64,000 nucleotides of DNA. Origin: Candidatus Kuenenia stuttgartensis (lineage in GTDB: Bacteria; Planctomycetota; GCA-002687715; CAIWVZ01). This document shows positions 60,779-64,000 of the stretch, one piece after another (positions within the stretch are counted from its first letter, which is position 1; each line of letters starts with the position of its first letter). The notes beneath the pieces are model-generated. The model did not search any database. It had not been told where the DNA came from and saw nothing but the letters and a program-made list of their open reading frames with translations. The position numbers and the translations under genes are program-made. The stretch lies in the NCBI GenBank assembly GCA_945860915.1, contig CAMARR010000001.1, positions 413,277 to 477,276 of the forward strand. Reading direction: 5' to 3'.

Positions 60779-61695
60779 TTCGCCCGTATGACAAGGCGGT
60801 CGTGAAACACGGCGAACGGTCCCGTCGCGACGTACGCCAAGATGATTCCTGCCACGACATCCACGACGAAGTGATACCGCAGGTAAACCGTGGAAACCGT
60901 GACGATCACGGCAAGTGGCCAAGCCCAACACGCATGCTGCCGTCCAACTCGAGTTGTGAGGACTGCGCAAATGAACGCCACTGCAACGTGGCCCGAGGGA
61001 AAGCAGTCGCGCTTCGTTGGCTCGGCATGGAACATCCACTCGCGAAGTTCCTGAGCAATCCACACCCCCGGAAGCGGATCCGAAAACTGGTAGAGAGGCA
61101 GCACGGGTATTGAGACTGGAGCCAGCGGGCCAAGATTTGAGTGAATGTTGGGCCCACTTGTAGGGACGAGCGCATAGCCGACATACGAAAGGTAGATCCC
61201 ACCGAGAAGGCACCACATGGACCGAGAGACTTCTTTCGGACTCGCCCCCGTCGCGATCACCCACACCGTCGCTACGGGAAGCAGGAGATAGGCGGTGTAG
61301 CCCCACTGCATAACCTCTGTAAGCCATGGAGATGAAATCCGCTCGATCCACTCCAGAGGATTCCCGCCCCAAAAAAGCGACTTGTCCAATTGGAAAAGGA
61401 GGCCTGCGTTCTCTACATCGCGGAACTCTGCGAGAACGAACCCCACCTGTGTGAAGATCACGGGCACGATGCCGCAACCGAGCAGAAGTCGCGCCAACGC
61501 AGCACGACGGGGAGCGGCCGTACGAAACCAACGCGAGACGCCGAGAACGACACAAATCCCGAATACATCAAACGCAACCCAGGCTATGGCCCCTGGGATC
61601 CGACCCACCCCGAAGAGGGTCACGCACAAAAGCGCTCCGAGCATAAGGATATGCAGAAGGTCGACGGGCCACTTCCTCACGGCGGTTTCAGGCAT
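60754..61695 (-). CDS. PAP2-superfamily integral membrane protein (Aur1/SMS-like architecture)
   Basis: Multiple TM segments; KRDCFPSGHVAVAFICAVLTTR and VYLRYHFVVDVVAGIILAYV motifs; convergent with the bCerS-like gene. Confidence 0.85.
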   Translation of the reverse strand: MPETAVRKWPVDLLHILMLGALLCVTLFGVGRIPGAIAWVAFDVFGICVVLGVSRWFRTAAPRRAALARLLLGCGIVPVIFTQVGFVLAEFRDVENAGLLFQLDKSLFWGGNPLEWIERISSPWLTEVMQWGYTAYLLLPVATVWVIATGASPKEVSRSMWCLLGGIYLSYVGYALVPTSGPNIHSNLGPLAPVSIPVLPLYQFSDPLPGVWIAQELREWMFHAEPTKRDCFPSGHVAVAFICAVLTTRVGRQHACWAWPLAVIVTVSTVYLRYHFVVDVVAGIILAYVATGPFAVFHDRLVIRANQPSRVRS

Positions 61696-61890
61696 CTAGA
61701 AGTTTGCCAACAGCGACTCGAAGGAAAAGGACCCAGATACAGTCGATTGAAAATCGCCCAAATCGGTGGGCCCCAGAAAACGAAACTACCGCGATCCTGA
61801 CCCAATAGACTACACTTCTCCCCAGTATCCCCCATCGGATCGAACATCACCCCGACCCGACCCTCAATCTGCCGGAGACGGATCAACCTA

Positions 61891-62901
61891 ATGAAACGCC
61901 TAGTATCAGCAATCGCCCTTGGGCTTATGTCTTCATTGACACTCGCCCAAGGCGTCAGTGCTCCGTATGCACAGAACTTCGATGTCGCCGGCTGGCAGGG
62001 TCCTGAGTGGACCATTTCTACAAGCGTTCCTGCCGGACGCGTGCAGCTGCTCTCAACGGCTCCGGTCTCGCCACAAGGCGGTTCGTATCTCGCGTTAGAC
62101 GTCAGCACGTCCAACACGGTGTGCACCGACAACGTGACCCTCGCCATTAACGGCGCCACGATCACCCCCGGCACATTGCTCAAGTACTACGCCAAAGAAA
62201 CGGCGGATGAAGCGGATGCCAACGTCGACGGCTGTTTCATTTCAAATGGGGTGATCGAGTATAGGGTCGTTGATCACACGACGCTGACATCCACATGGGC
62301 AGAGAAGTCCGTTGACCTCTTTGCAGCGGCACAGACCGGTGGCATTCCGCTCAACGCATCGTTTCGCGTGATCTTCCGTTGGCGCGATAACAACCCGACC
62401 CCCTCTGACGGCCTCCAAATCGACGACGTCAGACTCAATCCTCCGCCAATTCCTGACACCGGCCAAGCCAATTCGGCCGCTGCGCGCCTCACCATGGGGC
62501 CAGCAGTCAACATCAACGGGTTTGCCTATGCGGACGCCCTGAACGGGCCCTACTTCGCCACGCGAGCCAACGGTTCAACGCTGACCTTCAACGTGTCGGG
62601 TCCTGCGAATAGCCCATACGTTGTCATTGCCGGTCCGCTTCACCGGAACAACCTAGTCATTCCTTCGGTCGGCTCTCTCGACCTCGGAACCAATGTCACA
62701 CTGAACGATGTCGTGATCATCATCGATGGCACCGCGCCGGGCTTCATTAACGGGCTGGCCGTTGTCCCCGCCGCGGGTACTTCCACCCTGTCGTTTCCGC
62801 TGCCGACCTTGCCGGCAGGTGTGTGGACGACATTCCAGGCTGCCATCGTGACACCAACCAGCGTCACCGTAACCGCCGCAACCCAAATCACCGTGTCATG
62901 A
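61891..62901 (+). CDS. Secreted protein with an N-terminal MAM/choice-of-anchor-like jellyroll and a C-terminal beta-sandwich
   Basis: MKRLVSAIALGLMSSLTLA|QGVSAPYAQNFDVAGWQGPEWTIS...GLQIDDVRLNPP; C-terminus FPLPTLPAGVWTTFQAAIVTPTSVTVTAATQITVS. Confidence 0.8.
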   Translation: MKRLVSAIALGLMSSLTLAQGVSAPYAQNFDVAGWQGPEWTISTSVPAGRVQLLSTAPVSPQGGSYLALDVSTSNTVCTDNVTLAINGATITPGTLLKYYAKETADEADANVDGCFISNGVIEYRVVDHTTLTSTWAEKSVDLFAAAQTGGIPLNASFRVIFRWRDNNPTPSDGLQIDDVRLNPPPIPDTGQANSAAARLTMGPAVNINGFAYADALNGPYFATRANGSTLTFNVSGPANSPYVVIAGPLHRNNLVIPSVGSLDLGTNVTLNDVVIIIDGTAPGFINGLAVVPAAGTSTLSFPLPTLPAGVWTTFQAAIVTPTSVTVTAATQITVS

Positions 62902-64000
62902 AAGGGATGGAAACCATGAAGCGCACATTTGCAATCACTCTCGCGCTGGCGGCCGCCGTGGCTGCGCAGTCTCCGCTTACCACTCGCACCACATTGACCG
63001 GGCTCACCGAAGTCGTCGCAGAAGCGGCAACTCTCAACGGCCAAGCCGGTGCCGTTCTATGGACGGGCCAGGGCACGCTTCTTGCGTCGTCCGTCGCCCC
63101 TGCAGGGAACTCCGGCTGGATCGCTGCAACCTGGACCCTCGCGACATCCGAGGGCGTGCGAACATATTCCGCAGCTTCGCCCGACGGCGGCTTGAATTGG
63201 TCAACCCCTCGCGAAACCGACTTCGAGCTGCGCATGCGTCACGGACGCTTCGACCCGTTGAATGGCACGCCCACCCCTCCGGGTGGCCTCACGGCCTCAC
63301 CCATGTCCCGCCTTCACATCGTTCAATGGATGGCGGCGGGCGTCCCCGCGTTCCGTCAGGCACTCGATGCCGTCGGAGCCACTGCGATCGGCTACCTGCC
63401 AAATCACTCCGACATTATTGATGTCGATCCGACCAAGCTTGCCGAACTGAAGGCAAACCCTGGAGTTCGGTGGGTCGGGCCATTCCATCCGGGATACAAA
63501 GCCTTCCCTGAAGATCTGAACGCTATCGGTTCGGGTGAACTTAAAGGCACCATTCCGTGGAACGTCGTTGTCACGCGCAACCACGACTTAGGCCTCAAGC
63601 AAATCGTGGCACGCGAGCTTGCCGGGCTTGGCGGCATTCTCAAATTCCCCCTCGCACGTGAAGGCTACATGCTCACGGTTTATCTTCCGGTCACGAGCGT
63701 TGCGCAAGCTCTTGCCCTCGACGGCGTGGCGTGGATGGATCGTTGGTCTGAACCTGAAGCCGACATGGACATCGCGCGGCAGTTCACTGGTGCCGCGTAT
63801 GCAAGCACGGTGATACCCGGTGGGTTCCGTGGCCAAGGCACTGCAGGAGAAGTCCTCGATGTCGGATGCCTCACGTCACACGTTGACTTCGCAGGCCTCA
63901 TTCAACACACGGCTTCCATGGTCACCAATAGCCACGGCACATCGACCTATGGGATCGTGTTTGGCAAGGGCATCGCAAATCCTCAAGGGCTCGGCATGAT
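62898..64000 (+). CDS. Secreted S8-family (subtilisin-like) serine peptidase, truncated at the window end
   Basis: MKGMETMKRTFAITLALAAAVAA|QSPLTTRT; inhibitor-like prodomain; Asp region GTAGEVLDVGCLTSHVDFAG; His region TNSHGTSTYGIVFGKG. No stop before the window end; the true start may be 62916. Confidence 0.78.
   Translation, partial: MKGMETMKRTFAITLALAAAVAAQSPLTTRTTLTGLTEVVAEAATLNGQAGAVLWTGQGTLLASSVAPAGNSGWIAATWTLATSEGVRTYSAASPDGGLNWSTPRETDFELRMRHGRFDPLNGTPTPPGGLTASPMSRLHIVQWMAAGVPAFRQALDAVGATAIGYLPNHSDIIDVDPTKLAELKANPGVRWVGPFHPGYKAFPEDLNAIGSGELKGTIPWNVVVTRNHDLGLKQIVARELAGLGGILKFPLAREGYMLTVYLPVTSVAQALALDGVAWMDRWSEPEADMDIARQFTGAAYASTVIPGGFRGQGTAGEVLDVGCLTSHVDFAGLIQHTASMVTNSHGTSTYGIVFGKGIANPQGLGM

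Overview
The window is about 64 kb of dense bacterial chromosome at moderate-to-high GC. Gene content (a DUF1800/DUF1501 pair, many Q+1 secreted proteins, an ABC-2/CPBP fusion) suggests a Planctomycetota-like bacterium, but that is an inference. I see no transposase, integrase, phage module or CRISPR array. Main blocks, left to right: (i) a minus-strand propionyl-CoA/methylmalonyl-CoA operon (split acyl-CoA mutase large subunit, epimerase, carboxyltransferase, biotin carboxylase, biotin carrier, HAD, M20 peptidase); (ii) an informational block tadA - tRNA-Ser(CGA) - tRNA-Ser(GGA) - SRP RNA (ffs) - dnaX - ybaB - recR - rpoN; (iii) MscS-like channel, TPR, mutY, lipoprotein, NUDIX and a GHMP sugar kinase; (iv) DUF1800/DUF1501 pair, response regulator, USP, MFS; (v) tRNA-Arg(ACG), a duplicated LAB_N-domain protein and a GT2; (vi) a 12-kb single-strand array of eight secreted amidohydrolase-like genes (nine domains), of which only one keeps the metal-binding His motifs; (vii) a transglutaminase-esterase fusion, an ABC exporter, an intact amidohydrolase, HD and DUF4826 proteins; (viii) 2-oxoacid dehydrogenase E1 alpha/beta, NatAB-like ABC with CPBP fusion, PP2C; (ix) a putative bacterial ceramide/glycosphingolipid locus (two GT2, CerR-like SDR, serine-palmitoyltransferase-like enzyme, bCerS-like GNAT, PAP2); (x) secreted beta-sandwich protein and a truncated S8 peptidase. 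The strongest candidates for something undescribed are the degenerate amidohydrolase array and the ceramide-like locus. A near-universal Gln at +1 of predicted signal-peptide cleavage sites is a striking window-wide pattern.
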